DNA of 64,000 bases from Trichoplusia ni (lineage: Eukaryota > Arthropoda > Insecta > Lepidoptera > Noctuidae). The stretch spans positions 7,378,001 to 7,442,000 of the forward strand of contig NC_039479.1 in the NCBI RefSeq assembly GCF_003590095.1, read 5' to 3'. How positions within the stretch are numbered: position 1 is the first letter of the stretch; each line of letters opens with the position of its first letter. The notes beneath the pieces were generated by a model. It did no database searches, was not told where the DNA came from, and saw nothing but the letters and a program-made list of their open reading frames with translations. Both the position numbers and the translations under genes were made by a program. Of this stretch, positions 1 to 11,600 are shown piece after piece.

Positions 1-848
1 CGCCAGATCACCGAGATGACCATCCTAACGGTGCAGCTAATCGTAGAGTTCGCCAAGGGACTGCCAGGCTTCGCGAAGATCTCACAGTCCGATCAGATCA
101 CGTTACTAAAGGTTGGTAAACTACTTATAACATTTAAAAGAGCAAGTATTCATTTTTTTTTGCTTTTTCTTAAATTTCTTTCATTTGTCTACAATTAATA
201 TGTAGATTATGGGTACATTTCTAAGTATATGTTACGTTATAGGCATGCTCAAGTGAGGTGATGATGCTGCGAGTGGCACGGCGATATGACGCGGCGACGG
301 ACAGCGTTCTGTTCGCGAACAACCAGGCCTACACCCGCGACAACTACCGCAAGGCGGGCATGGCCTACGTCATCGAGGACCTGCTGCACTTCTGCCGGTG
401 CATGTACTCCATGATGATGGACAATGTGCATTATGCACTGCTCACAGCCATTGTTATATTTTCTGGTAATAACATCAAATTATTATACTTTTTAGTGTTT
501 ATTAGAGTAATTTTATAGGTATTGATTTAAAATATTGTAATTCCAGACCGGCCGGGGCTCGAGCAACCTTTACTGGTGGAGGAGATTCAGAGATATTACC
601 TGAACACGTTGCGGGTGTACATCCTGAACCAGCACTCGGCGTCGCCGCGCTGCGCCGTGATCTACGGCAAGATCCTGGGCGTGCTGACCGAGCTGCGCAC
701 GCTGGGCATGCAGAACTCCAACATGTGCATCTCGCTCAAGCTCAAGAACCGCAAGCTGCCGCCCTTCCTGGAGGAGATCTGGGACGTGGCGGACGTGTCC
801 ACGACGCAGCCGCCGCCCGTGGTGCTGGACCCGGCCGCGCCGCTCTAG
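1..848 (+). CDS. EcR: Ecdysone receptor, last three coding exons (partial, 5' end outside window)
   Basis: EcR is the ecdysteroid-binding nuclear receptor that acts in the nucleus as a heterodimer with Ultraspiracle and starts molting and metamorphosis transcription. Three exons are visible: 1-111 (enters in frame), 243-465 and 547-848. Donors are aag|gttggt and tctg|gtaata; acceptors are tatag|gca and ttccag|acc. Splicing joins LLK to ACSSEVMMLRVARRY and then IFS to DRPGLEQPLL with the frame kept. The visible 212 residues carry the ligand-binding domain from the FAKGLPGF helix onward, including NNQAYTRDNYRKAGM, CRCMYSMMMDN, the RVYILNQHS and RTLGMQNSN helices, and helix 12 as PPFLEEIWDVADV. 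The F region after helix 12 is short and proline-rich, ending PPPVVLDPAAPL. The stop is TAG at 846-848. The A/B, DNA-binding and hinge regions lie upstream of the window. The identification rests on near-verbatim recall of lepidopteran EcR and is very secure. Confidence 0.97.
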
Positions 849-3704
849 CCGGGCTCGTGCGCCGCCGCCGCCGCCGCAGGAGAGAACGCTCACAGACTGC
901 CTAGTTTTAGTGAAGTGCACGGACACTGACGTCGGACGTGATCAACCTATTTATAAGGACTGCGAATTTTACCACTTAAGAGGGTACCCCGTACCCGATT
1001 TCGTACGTATTCGGTGACCGACGACGATGATGTGCGAGAGATTAGTGAATATATGTGTTGTTGAACGTTTGGAGAAAATATATTAGTGTTGATCGTTACG
1101 GGCCCGCGCCGTCGCCGGCCGGCGAGCCTGGCCGGCGGCCGCCGCGGCTCCGACTTTATTTCGTTTACGACTGGATACTGAGTTGGTCACTCGGATACGA
1201 CTGTATGATAAGACTTCGTTCGATAAGTACACCTCCTAAATTACACATACGTACGTACGTTACGAAAGTTATTAGACAAAGTAATATATGAAGAGATGTT
1301 TCTATTGGGTGAGGAGTTGATAGTTATGTTTATTTACCAAAATTAACAATAATGTTGATTAACCATTGACTATATGATATTGTGATGAGTCGTTCGCTGA
1401 GCCCACGTAGTCGTGGCGACCCACGACGTGTTTGTTTATGTCTAGTTTATGTGCGGCGTGTTATCGTGTCCTGTCGACTTTAGTTCCGATTCATGTTCCA
1501 TCGTCCCGTGCCCGCGTCCCTCAACTAACGAGTTATTATAATTTATTGCTGTGATTACATTTATAACATGTTGATAATGTACCGTATGATATGAGTATGT
1601 GTTGCTACAATTCAGATGTAGCGAGTGTGTCGTCGCTTGCTAGCACACGCGACCGTGTCGTCCCGGACACTCAGCCGGCCAACACATATGTTGTACAGTA
1701 ATCACGTTACGGATCACCTCACACGACTTTAGTATCTAAACGAACCGCGCACCGTAAACACATAAAGCTTAGGTACTGAAGTCACTAGTTATCTGAAAGG
1801 TCAGTGCAATTTAAGATTTCGTTTATAATATACAATAAAATTAATAGACGTTCGTGAAGTAGACTACATGTGTCACATTACGCTTAAGTGAACGGAGACA
1901 GGTTTGGCACAATCCCAGTTATTCGTTCTGGTCCTAAAGTTATGTATAAAACCGTTCTACTTATTTGTTGACTTGGCATTGCGTGCATGTCCCACGGCAG
2001 CTGTAACGTAGGTATGGAAAGTAGAGCCTAAAAATTAACCTTTAATCAATGTAAGTATTTATTTTAATTGTTAGAAGCAACATTCCTTTATTTCTATGTA
2101 TATTATAAAAAAGTACAAAATGGCAGCTGAATTACCTCTACTATGGCTTCAATTAAAAAAGAAATAGCGATCTAGTATCTATTTGGGCGAGCTTACTCTA
2201 TGGGAACAATATTGGTGTAGTAGGCACTAAAGTGTAAAGTGATAGACGACATGCACGCGACGCGAGTGGTCCCGGCCCGAACCTGTCTGTCGTGAGTACA
2301 TTACAGTAAGAACCTCGTAATAGTAATACAATCGCGTTATTATAATACTACTTATTCGACACAAACGATACTGCCTGTAAAGCGTTGACTCACATACAAA
2401 ATGCCTTATTTCGCGTTACCTGTATTGTGTACCTACATTATTAATGAGAGGGAAATCATAGTATATAGAACATAAAATTAATCGATCTCAATTACCGGTA
2501 AGCGTTGTTAAAGAATACTTTAAGCGTGTTTCCGTTCCGGTGGTCAGCTGCGAGCCGTCTCGAACCTCCGTCTGTCGCTAGTGCTGACTCGCTCACTCGC
2601 AGACCGCAGTAGAACAGTATCGTGCGTAATATTCATCTCGATGTCTCACCACACTCGCGATGTTTCACCATCCATACATTTTATTCGATAAATAAGTAAC
2701 TTAAGTGTCTGTTTGGTGCGTGTTGAATGTGTCTTCTTTACATGCCATAAGTGTGTTGTATATTTACATAATACATATGTTTGGAGTTTTGGAAATGCAT
2801 TTCTTAATATACGTATAAAATCAGCGTGACACGATCGGGCTTGCACCGCGGACCGCGCTAGTCCGCTTATGAATAATCTTCTCGATTTACATTGTATCAT
2901 TTTATTGTAGCATTAGGCGTATCTAAAATAGCAAACGAAGCACAAATGTCACTGGAGTGTCTTAGGTGTCTCTGCTGAAATAGGGGCGTATTGATAACAA
3001 ACACACTGCCATTATAAACGTATAATTACTGCATGGTGCGATCTTGTATGCATGTTACAGCGGTTTTTCTATTGATGTGTTTCAGTTGTGAACCTTAGGT
3101 GATAGAGGTGAACATTGATTAAAATCTAACGCTGCGATACGTTGCCTTATGAGTGAGATGTGTGTGAGGGCGCGGCGAGGCGGGCCGCGGCCGGCCGCCG
3201 CCGCGCCCTCCGCGACCCCACGGCCGCATCTCAAGTTTGTGACAAATATAACTGCCATTCGATAAGTAATTGTTATACATCATTCGACGCGTAGGATTCA
3301 TAAATAGCTTCATAGTTTTCGGCTTCTGTCGGTGCACAGCCGGTCGTATTTGATACATATTATTCAATTTCGAAATTGTAATAGATTTATTAAGTATGTA
3401 ATAATCTCACATGAGAAAATAATAAGTAATGAGATACCCTAATATAATTTGTGTCTTAGCTGATAATGGAACATTAGTAAGATAATAAGTTTATATCGCT
3501 TAACGAGATGTGATTGAGAAAGATACGGCACGACGCAGCGCAGGCCGGTCCCCACCGGCCGACTGGAGCGAGACAGTTCAAGGTAGCACGAAGTTCCGCT
3601 GTTCCGAGCTGTTGCCCTTCTTTGATGCCTTTTGATCTATATTTTAGTTGATATTGTTCGGAAGCACTGAGTATTGTAGTGACCAAACGTGGCACGTCCA
3701 GTCT

Positions 3705-3710
3705 AATAAA
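3705..3710 (+). terminator. Proximal poly(A) signal candidate for EcR
   Basis: A canonical AATAAA, followed within 50 bases by a T/GT-rich stretch (gtctgctatgtgtcc). It could make the shorter EcR mRNA end near 3730-3760. Confidence 0.45.
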
Positions 3711-4514
3711 TAAATGTGGATTTGATAAAGTCTGCTATGTGTCCATTAAACTTTGTACATAGGTACCTTTAGATTCTATTGTCATATGTTTGACATATGT
3801 ACGTTTAATTTTATTCATCTAAGAAAGTACAGATGGCTGTTGTTATTTTTATATTATTTGGGTAGAAGTATATTTTTTGTAAATGACCTCTGTATTTATC
3901 TTTTGTAAGCTTTGTAAGCCATAGGGACTTAGATTAGTGTACGAGCTACGAACATTGTGATTGCTATTTACTTTGAATTTGTATTTACTGAGATATTTTT
4001 GTTCTGCGTATATATTCTTCGTTTCGACAGATATTTCTTAATAATTTTTGTTACTTCAGAGTGCAATATGTACAAATATTTACATATTAAATATAAAATG
4101 TACAGTCAATTTTTTAGTTTTAATGTGTCAACGCAATATGTTTCGCTATTCATTCGTTGAATGTACATTTGAAGGCATAATAACGATATCACAAGTGAGT
4201 TGCGCAGGCGCCGCGCCCGGCGCACGCAACACCCTCTCTCACTATTGTGTTTCTAATACTTAAGTGATTAATTTTATAATAGACGGACTAGGTGATCTTT
4301 GTATTTAAATTTGCTAATTTTTTGTAGCAGATTAGATTTGTTTACATGAATAAGATGAATAATGTACATTTTGAATTGATTTTAAAGTGATTTAGTTGTT
4401 ATTTAGTAACGAATTTTCTTATTAGGTGTAACTGGCAGCCTCGTGGACTGGCTTGGAGTCCACCGATACCAGTGCGATGTGTGCAATGTGTAGTAGATAC
4501 GTACGCGACGCGCA

Positions 4515-4596
4515 CGAGCCGGGCCGGGCCGCCCGGAACCGGACCGGACGGAACCGGACCGGACGGAACCGGACCGGGCCGGCCCGTGCGGCGCCG
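4515..4596 (+). repeat. GC-rich tandem 15-mer flanked by inverted arms in the EcR 3' UTR
   Basis: Three consecutive copies of CGGAACCGGACCGGA (4534-4548, 4549-4563, 4564-4578; the third ends GGG). They are flanked by complementary arms, gcacgagccgggcc on the left and gggccggcccgtgc on the right, so the RNA could fold into a very stable stem. It stands out sharply in an AT-rich UTR. Confidence 0.8.
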
Positions 4597-4928
4597 CTCA
4601 GCCACGTCGAACGATGGAAGGCTGATATTACGAGATAAGGGCCCATTCCGTGTTCATCGAAACACAATCATTTTGTATAATTATTATTTCTTAAATCTAT
4701 TAGTCCGCAGTAACTATTTTACTTTCCTCCTAATACTTTGCCTTAGTGAATCCTGTTTTTATTACACGATTTAACAACAGTGGTGAAGCGAATTAGATAT
4801 AGGGAACAGACATGACGACATGTTAAAATTTAGAGAAACGACTTTTATAAAAGATAATAACTACAAAAACAAAACCAAGAAAGGTGTGTACAAAATGAGG
4901 AAATTTGTATGAAACATTGTTAAATGCG

Positions 4929-4934
4929 AATAAA
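4929..4934 (+). terminator. Distal poly(A) signal candidate for EcR
   Basis: AATAAA followed about 40 bases later by a T/GT-rich stretch (atttgttgtctttt). After it the sequence becomes ordinary repeat-bearing intergenic DNA, so this is the preferred end of the longer transcript. Confidence 0.5.
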
Positions 4935-5439
4935 CTTACACCTCAAGATAAAATTATAAAAAAAATATTTGTTGTCTTTTATTTTCTATCCATTCATAAT
5001 CCTGTAACACAAACTACGTAGACCCCACATTTTGCCAAAACTTGACAAATTAAAAAACTTCAATAAAATTATAACGCAGAATCCAGAGCCGTTTGCACAA
5101 TTCGAATAAAACTATAACTCAATGAAAAATATAAATCTTAATCTGAGGTAAACAAAAATAAGGAGCTCGGTCTAAGTATGTACGCCATATAAAATTAAGG
5201 TAATCACTTATTGGGTTACGGATTCTAATCCTACATCTTAAACTTGCCACTACTAGTGCCTGCACCATAAACTCTTAAAAGCAAAATTGTCAAGTGCGGG
5301 TTGTTGCAAAGTATGACAATAAACAACCAATACTTCTAAAAACAATGAGCAAAGTTTGTATAGATCATAATCACCAAACTTGTATTGTTTTTCAATTGGA
5401 TATAATTATGTTTGTATATATACTTATTCCTACATCTTC

Positions 5440-5620
5440 GACAGTCGTTGCAGGTAATCAGAAGCTTGAAAAAGTCTGACAACCAGTCTAACCAAGGGGT
5501 ATCGTGTTGCACAGGAAACTTGGTTGAGGAGGTCAGATAGGCAGTCGCTCCTTGTAAAACTAGTACTTAGCTGAATCGAGTTAGACTGGAAGCCGACTCC
5601 AACATAGTTGGGAAAAAGCT
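5440..5620 (+). repeat. Dispersed repeat family A, partial copy
   Basis: Carries the family hallmarks gaggaggtcagataggcagt and gttagactggaagccgact, ending catagttgggaaaa. It is in the opposite orientation to the fuller copy at 25893-26222. Confidence 0.75.
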
Positions 5621-6000
5621 ATACCGATGATATGTTTGAAACTACACGTCGCCTTTGAAGACTAGACGGGGCTTGCCACCTTTAGCCCAAACCTACAGGG
5701 AAATTCTGCTCTTGGTTGCAATAAAGGAAGCGAGACTGAATAGCTGCTCTAAAAGGACACGGCGAGCATGTTCCGACAAGTCCTAAAGCTAAATTGTGTC
5801 CACCAGTTACAAAAAACGCGATTCTGGAGAACTGGTATTATTGATTGATTGATTGCTTAACACCAAAACGGGACTAGTCAGTTCTAAACTAGGAAGGTAT
5901 AAGTGTCACAGCTTTCTTCGAAAAGGTTTCACTACCAAACAGGCTAGTTACCTGTTACCAGTGTATGCCGTGTTACCTGTCCAGCGTACCTGCATTTCGA

Positions 6001-6115
6001 CTGCACGCGTAGCCGAGCGGTCGAGGTCACCACCCCAGACACTTTGTGCTCGTTGAGTCGCGGTTTCGATCCTTGAATGCTTGTTCGAAGTCCTTAATGC
6101 GGGAGTCGTTTACTT
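6001..6115 (+). repeat. tRNA-derived SINE (family B), diverged copy
   Basis: The head has an A-box-like tagccgagcggtcgaggtca and a B-box-like ggtttcgatcc, then a shortened body with gaatgcttgttcgaagtc. See 34112-34280 for the best copy. Confidence 0.65.
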
Positions 6116-6529
6116 TTAGGTGAAGAAAGAACTTTTGAGTTTCAACCTTTAAATTCGTAAGTAGAGTAGAAAACTGGGTAAGAGTAGGAACTCTAGAGTA
6201 GGAAACCATAAAATAAAGAAAGCAAAAATTATTCTTCAAAAATTATTACCTGATATTTCGAAGACAAATTCATAATTATTAACAAAACACAAATGGCGCC
6301 TGACGTACTAATGGTAAAGGTCACTGAACACGGAAAATTGATATCTAGACACGTTTGATATAAACATGACATGCAATAACAAAGAGTATGAAATAGAAAT
6401 CAAATTTCTGCTAACAATGAAGTCCTATTTATTTTAAAACTAGGCGTTTTCCGCGGGTCCATCTGCGTAGTACCCGATCTCGATGTAATTTTTCTTAAAA
6501 AACATGGCCATCATTTTTTTTCCATATTT

Positions 6530-6603
6530 TCTGACCGTTTAAACCTTTCCTTTACTTCCACATACCTATATATCAAGACTAAAATAAGCTAAATGCGTTC
6601 AGC
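6530..6603 (+). repeat. LINE-tail-like repeat (family L)
   Basis: Shares a pattern with 22790-22915: a ccgtttaaacctttcc start, then atatcaagactaaaataagc and ttcagcc. This resembles the 3' ends of non-LTR elements common in moths; the element type is inferred. Confidence 0.5.
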
Positions 6604-6903
6604 CTATTGTTTTCGGTGTCTTCCGAAACTGTACCTATCATTTGAAGGGTGGTGGATCGAAAGGAAAATTCATGAAGTATAATCTTAGGTACATCAATGT
6701 CAAAGACTATATTATCGCAACTGGGTACGGGGGGGATCAAACGATAATCGACGATCAAACGAAAGGAAGGAAGGTACCCTAATAATACCAGCCTATTAAT
6801 AAGTATATGTCCAACTGCTCTAGCCCTTTTCACGTAGGTATGTATGGGGAAAGCTGATCACGTGTTGAACAAGTGTTGATCACCACGCGAGCTCACTGTG
6901 GCT

Positions 6904-7050
6904 GGGCCTCGATTCTGCTATTTACATTGGCCGATGGATGAATGGCAATTGGATTAAATTTGAAATTATTTCTATTCTCTTAAGCATTTTGCCAACACAA
7001 TAATTGGAAATTCTTTGTTTACTTTGGCCGATGGATGAATGGCAAATTAG
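6904..7050. repeat. Palindromic MITE (family C), rearranged copy
   Basis: Begins gggcctcgattctgctattt, continues with the arm ggccgatggatgaatggcaa and the core ttaagcattttgccaac. The ggccgatggatgaatggcaa block then recurs at about 7027 in direct rather than inverted orientation, so this copy is rearranged. Confidence 0.65.
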
Positions 7051-7104
7051 ACTTTGATCTTGAGTGTAGGTACTGTAGAAAAAATGCTTAATAGAATACG
7101 AAAA

Positions 7105-7195
7105 GTGTCATCCGCGAATGTTAGTCCTGAGTCTGGGTGTCTTTGTGCAGGTGACTTGAATGTCTGTGAAACCGCGACACAAGGATTAAATTTCA
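7105..7195 (+). repeat. tRNA-derived SINE (family B), body and tail only
   Basis: Carries the family body: cctgagtctgggtgtctttg, gtgacttgaatgtctgtga and the tail cgcgacacaaggattaaatt. The tRNA-like head is missing. Confidence 0.7.
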
Positions 7196-8214
7196 TACAC
7201 TGGGCGTCGTTTAAAAAGCGACACGACGAAACGAAAAATTTCAATGAATAATTTTGTCCAGGTACGTCTTCAGAAGAAAATGTTTACCTCCTCGAATGCG
7301 TCTTGGGCCACATTCAAACACTTTAGGAACAGAATGGGCTGCAACAGTCAGAAACAAAGTTATAAACTAATTTCTGTTCATTGTCACAGAAAAGGATAGC
7401 ATTGTATCTAATTTTAGACAGTTCTAACAGACGAGATGTGGTTCATGACCATGATAGTGCGGCACCGCGTTCTACAACATTGGACTTTATGACATCAGTT
7501 TGAAGAAAAATGTAACTACATCTAATATCTCGAATAAAAGTGACATCTAGGTATTGTGGATTTATAATAGCGGTAAGATGTATTTTATCTCAAAAACCTT
7601 TAGCAACACAGTTAAAATTTTCACAGATGACGTATTTCTGTTGAAACTGCAAAAAAAGGTACTGAAATTAAGACCAAAGATAAGCTACAGTTGTTAAATA
7701 AATTTGTGGTATCCCATAAATTTATTTGTCGGAAACCGGTTTGTTTTAGCTTATTTGAACCCACCATTTACACCCACTCGTATTTTACCATTTTTTGTTT
7801 TTATTTTAGGTGTAGGTTAATACCTGGGGATCCTCTGCCCCTCCATGGGGAGCTTCGCCTCTTTTACACTGTTTTGGAAAAAAGGGCAAGCAACCCCAGA
7901 TACGGTATTTAGCTGAATCTGGGAAGATTGGAATCTCATACATGACTAATTAGTGTACAAGAACTGAGCCTCTTTCCACATCAATTAATTATATAATCAG
8001 TCACCCAATAATTTCTCCCCATTTGGTTTAAAAGCACGGAATTTTCGGACTTTTACTGACTGAACCCAACTCATATTCCTTTCGTTGCCTTTTGTCGACC
8101 GGAGCCGCGGCTACCCTTTGGGACGCTACCCCGGCACGGTACTAGATCGCCTTCGCCTTACTAGATTCTATAAAAGAAGATCTGATCTTTAACTAACAAT
8201 AAAAGAAAAATGTT

Positions 8215-8330
8215 CGCGAGTTCGACTCGCGATCCCGCCGCGTCTGCTCATGACTAAGGACTCCGGTTGGGTCCGAAACTAGTCGGGCTACCCCGATAAA
8301 TACGCGTGAGTAAACCGTTAAATCATTTAA
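8215..8330 (+). repeat. Dispersed repeat family M
   Basis: Contains aaggactccggttgggtccg and ctaccccgataaatacgcg. The second block recurs diverged at 15590-15665, and a fragment of the first near 26500. It is a widespread lepidopteran-type repeat whose class is not evident from this window. Confidence 0.55.
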
Positions 8331-8544
8331 TAATGAATCAGTCTCACGATAGTTATTATAAAAAAAAAAAGAAAAATGATTTTAATTTAGATGCACAAAG
8401 CAATCGTTTTAGTCAATTTACGAGTGTCATCCTTTTTTAAACTCAATCAAAACTAAGATGATTCGTTAGAAGCGACAAATCCAGTTATATTTTCCTGTTC
8501 ATCGTGTCCGTATGTAACGTATCGTTCGTAAGTTTACATACCTA

Positions 8545-8554
8545 TATATAAAAA
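8545..8554 (+). promoter_or_regulatory. TATA box candidate of the C-type lectin gene
   Basis: TATATAAAAA lies 113 bases before the lectin start codon, which would place transcription start near 8575 and give a 5' UTR of about 80 bases. No clear NF-kB site was spotted upstream. Supported by position and sequence only. Confidence 0.4.
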
Positions 8555-8657
8555 CATCTTACATGTTATGTGTAACCTCTGATAAATTTTATGTAAATCG
8601 CTGTGTCTGTTTGCCATACGTATGCGAGCTTTGAACCGATAAACACGCGTCTGCAAA

Positions 8658-11600
8658 ATGTATTCAAAAACAATTTTATCGTTTTTAATTGTGTGTTTTT
8701 TAAGTGATTGTACATGTAAGTATAAGTGCAGAATATAGTTATTATTTGGAAATGTATTTAATAATTTAAAAAATCTTGTATTTGATTATCTGTGTCTTAT
8801 ATCAGTCGTTAAAATGTGAAAATTTGTATCGAGTGTTTCTGTAAACATTTTGTAGATGGACAACGAGATAAGAAGTTTTTTAGAAAGGATTACACCTATT
8901 TAGAAGGTTCTGAGAGTTTCTACAAGGTGCATACACTCCACAAAACTTGGACGGAAGCTAAGAAAACGTGTAAAATGGAAGGGGCCACACTATACTACCC
9001 AGAAAATGAATTAGAAGCGAACACAGTTTTATCATTCTGGAACAGCACACAGCCATTCCTATACATTTACATTGGTATATCAGATTTGGTCGCAAAAGGA
9101 GTTTTTGAAACAGTTGACGGTAAGCTTTTTAATTTACTGATTTAGGTACGTACGTTCGAACGCACGTTACGGTGCGAGGAATAACGTGCAAGCTACGATA
9201 CACTGCTGGTGAAGAAATGCTACTTCAAATAAAGCGACTCACGATATTTCTACTACTAAAGTTATTGACCATGCAACAGTGACTTAGTATGAGATATTGT
9301 ATATAAAAGTGGGATTTATGTAAATAACTATATAGTTCAGAAATATAAAAGCAACACATAGTTTTAGTGTAATTAAAATCTAGTTAAAGAAAATGATTGA
9401 CTTGTTATTCGGTTTTGTTTCAAAATAGAATAAATTGTATCTTAATTAATATTTAATAAATTACAGTCAATAGTTGGAAACCAATTAACTATTATATTGA
9501 GATGACTCACGTTTCAAAATATCTTTAGAATAAGATGTGTCATTGTCAAGTCATTTCCATGACCGAAACCCTCACAGTCGTGAGTACTTACGGCTTCATA
9601 ATTCATCTTCTTTTCTCTTTAAAAGGTCTGCCAATTTCCGACGTGTATAACAAGTGGGGTCCAGGCGAACCGAACGATGCCGGCGGTACTGAAGATTGTG
9701 TAGTTCTAACTAAAGATTCAGGACATCTCAACGACGACAGTTGTTACAAGAAGTTCCCTTTCATATGCAAGAAAACCCTCGTGTCCTTAGAGTGGAACGA
9801 ACAATGTAATATGCCGAACAAAAGTAAGTGATCACGTTACTTTCCTGATACAGTCGATAACTATTTGTACAAACTTTGGCAGTCATTACAGGTAGTCAGA
9901 AGCTTGAAAGCCTTACAACTGTTGTGACCGTGTTGTCCAGGTAACTTATAAAACACTGGTACCCAGCTGAATCCAGTTAGACCGGAAGCCAACCCAAACA
10001 TAGATGGGAAAAGGCTAGGCCGATGATGACATCTTTGACATTCATTTGGTACGGGTAGTCAGAAGTTAGAATGTCTGAGACTTATTATTACAGTTCAAAT
10101 TTTCACCCCTAGAATTTTTTATCAATTCATGATGTCGACAGAAAGAAATGTAAAAATTATAACACAAGTCTTTTTGCGCCGGGGGCTAAAAATGGAACTT
10201 AGAATTTAGTCCTTCGCACCATTAAAATCTAACTATAAACTAATTCGACCGTGAAAAAATATAATTTTAGCCAAGAATGCTGTTCATTTTGTAATTTAAA
10301 GGTTCCGACAAAAATTTCTATGTACAATTGTGGCGACACGAAGAAAATGTTCAAAATGCATTTTTGAAGTTCTTACACTGCACGAATATGGGTTGATGAT
10401 GATGATAATGTGAAGTGCATTATTCCATTTCCACATCAGTAACAGTTTTCCATTTAAGACGCTGATGGCAGATTGACATTATTGTTTATGAAAATTTGTC
10501 AATATCTAAACGAAAATCCAATTAATATTTTATAATTTGTTATATTAGGATTGAAATTTATTCCGGCCCTTCTTAAACCAGTTTCTAAAACAACTTTCTC
10601 AATTAACATGCCTTAAAATAAGGACACAATACATGATTTTAGTTCCGTGCCCAGAGAGCAAAAGCAGAAACCTATTTAGGAGAGCCGCTATTTGTCCGTC
10701 TTTCATCTGTACATCGGTCTGTCACCAAGCTACATCTCATGAAACGTGATAGTTAGACAATTGATCTTCTTACAGATTACGAATTTGCCTTGTCGCTATA
10801 TTAATAAATTCTAAAAAAGAAACATCGAGGTTAAATAACAGTGGTCATGGTAATAATATAACGGGTGACAAATTTCGGTTACAAATTTATTGTTCTTTTT
10901 GTATATTCTAGCCTGTTGTTTATACCATTTAAGTTATTTACATAATTCAACGCTAATTTTGATTCCTTGAACGGCGAAATAGTATAAATGCAGTATTAAG
11001 CGGAGATAGTAAACGATGGCCCGGTGACCTGTGACCCTATAATATTACACATTCATATGTGAAAGTGCAAACACTACTGGGATACATAGTGGTTTCTTAG
11101 GTTTACGCGAATGTTAGACATTGAAATGATACTTTTACGGATTGTATCGCGGTTTAATTTAGGGGAACTAAAATCTAAAATAAAACAATGCAAACACTAC
11201 GTTAATATTCATAAATACAAACGATTTGACATAAAAAAAGAAAAAAATCAGTAAAGTTGATCAACAAATACAGTAAAATTCATATTCGATCACCAGTTCT
11301 TTTTTAATCACACTACATGTATACTCGGATAACCAAGTGGTTGAGGTCACCACGCCACACGCACTGAGCTCGTCGTGTTGCCGGTTCGATCCCAGGGTTG
11401 GACAAGCATTGATTCTGAAACATTTCGGTTCGCCGTTGAACGGGTAACCGACACACGATTCACTTTTCATTTTTTCGCCGATAGAACATTTCAACGGCGA
11501 ACGATTCGCCGACCCAACTGTTCATCTGCCCCTGGGGTATAAAAAATAGAAATTCGATCTGTTTCCGTTTATTGTTTTAATAAACACACAAAATACGATA

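Larger units (their letters stand above)
849..4960 (+). other. EcR: EcR 3' untranslated region (inferred extent)
   Basis: About 4.1 kb downstream of the EcR stop has no splice-supported coding sequence. Candidate poly(A) signals lie at 3705 and 4929, so the UTR is either about 2.9 or 4.1 kb. The background is AT-rich but broken by GC-rich patches at about 853-880, 1098-1150, 3165-3232, 3530-3570, 4198-4230 and 4505-4605. Short ORFs here, such as those around 4450-4770, are translations of the GC repeats and resemble no known protein. The extent is inferred from the poly(A) signals and the start of dispersed repeats after 5.4 kb. Confidence 0.6.
4975..8540. other. Intergenic region between EcR and the lectin gene
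   Basis: No coding exon is recognised. It holds repeat copies at about 5440-5620 (family A), 6001-6115 (tRNA-derived SINE), 6530-6603 (LINE-tail-like), 6904-7050 (palindromic MITE), 7105-7195 (SINE tail) and 8215-8330 (family M). The short ORFs in it lie within these repeats or in AT-rich sequence. Confidence 0.6.

Noticed and set aside
570..926. 118-codon minus-strand ORF opposite the last EcR exon
   Set aside because: Shadow of the GC-rich EcR exon; the sense frame is unmistakable.
4399..4774. Four overlapping ORFs on both strands rich in Gly, Pro, Arg
   Set aside because: All are translations of the tandem GGAACC/GGACC repeat in the EcR 3' UTR.
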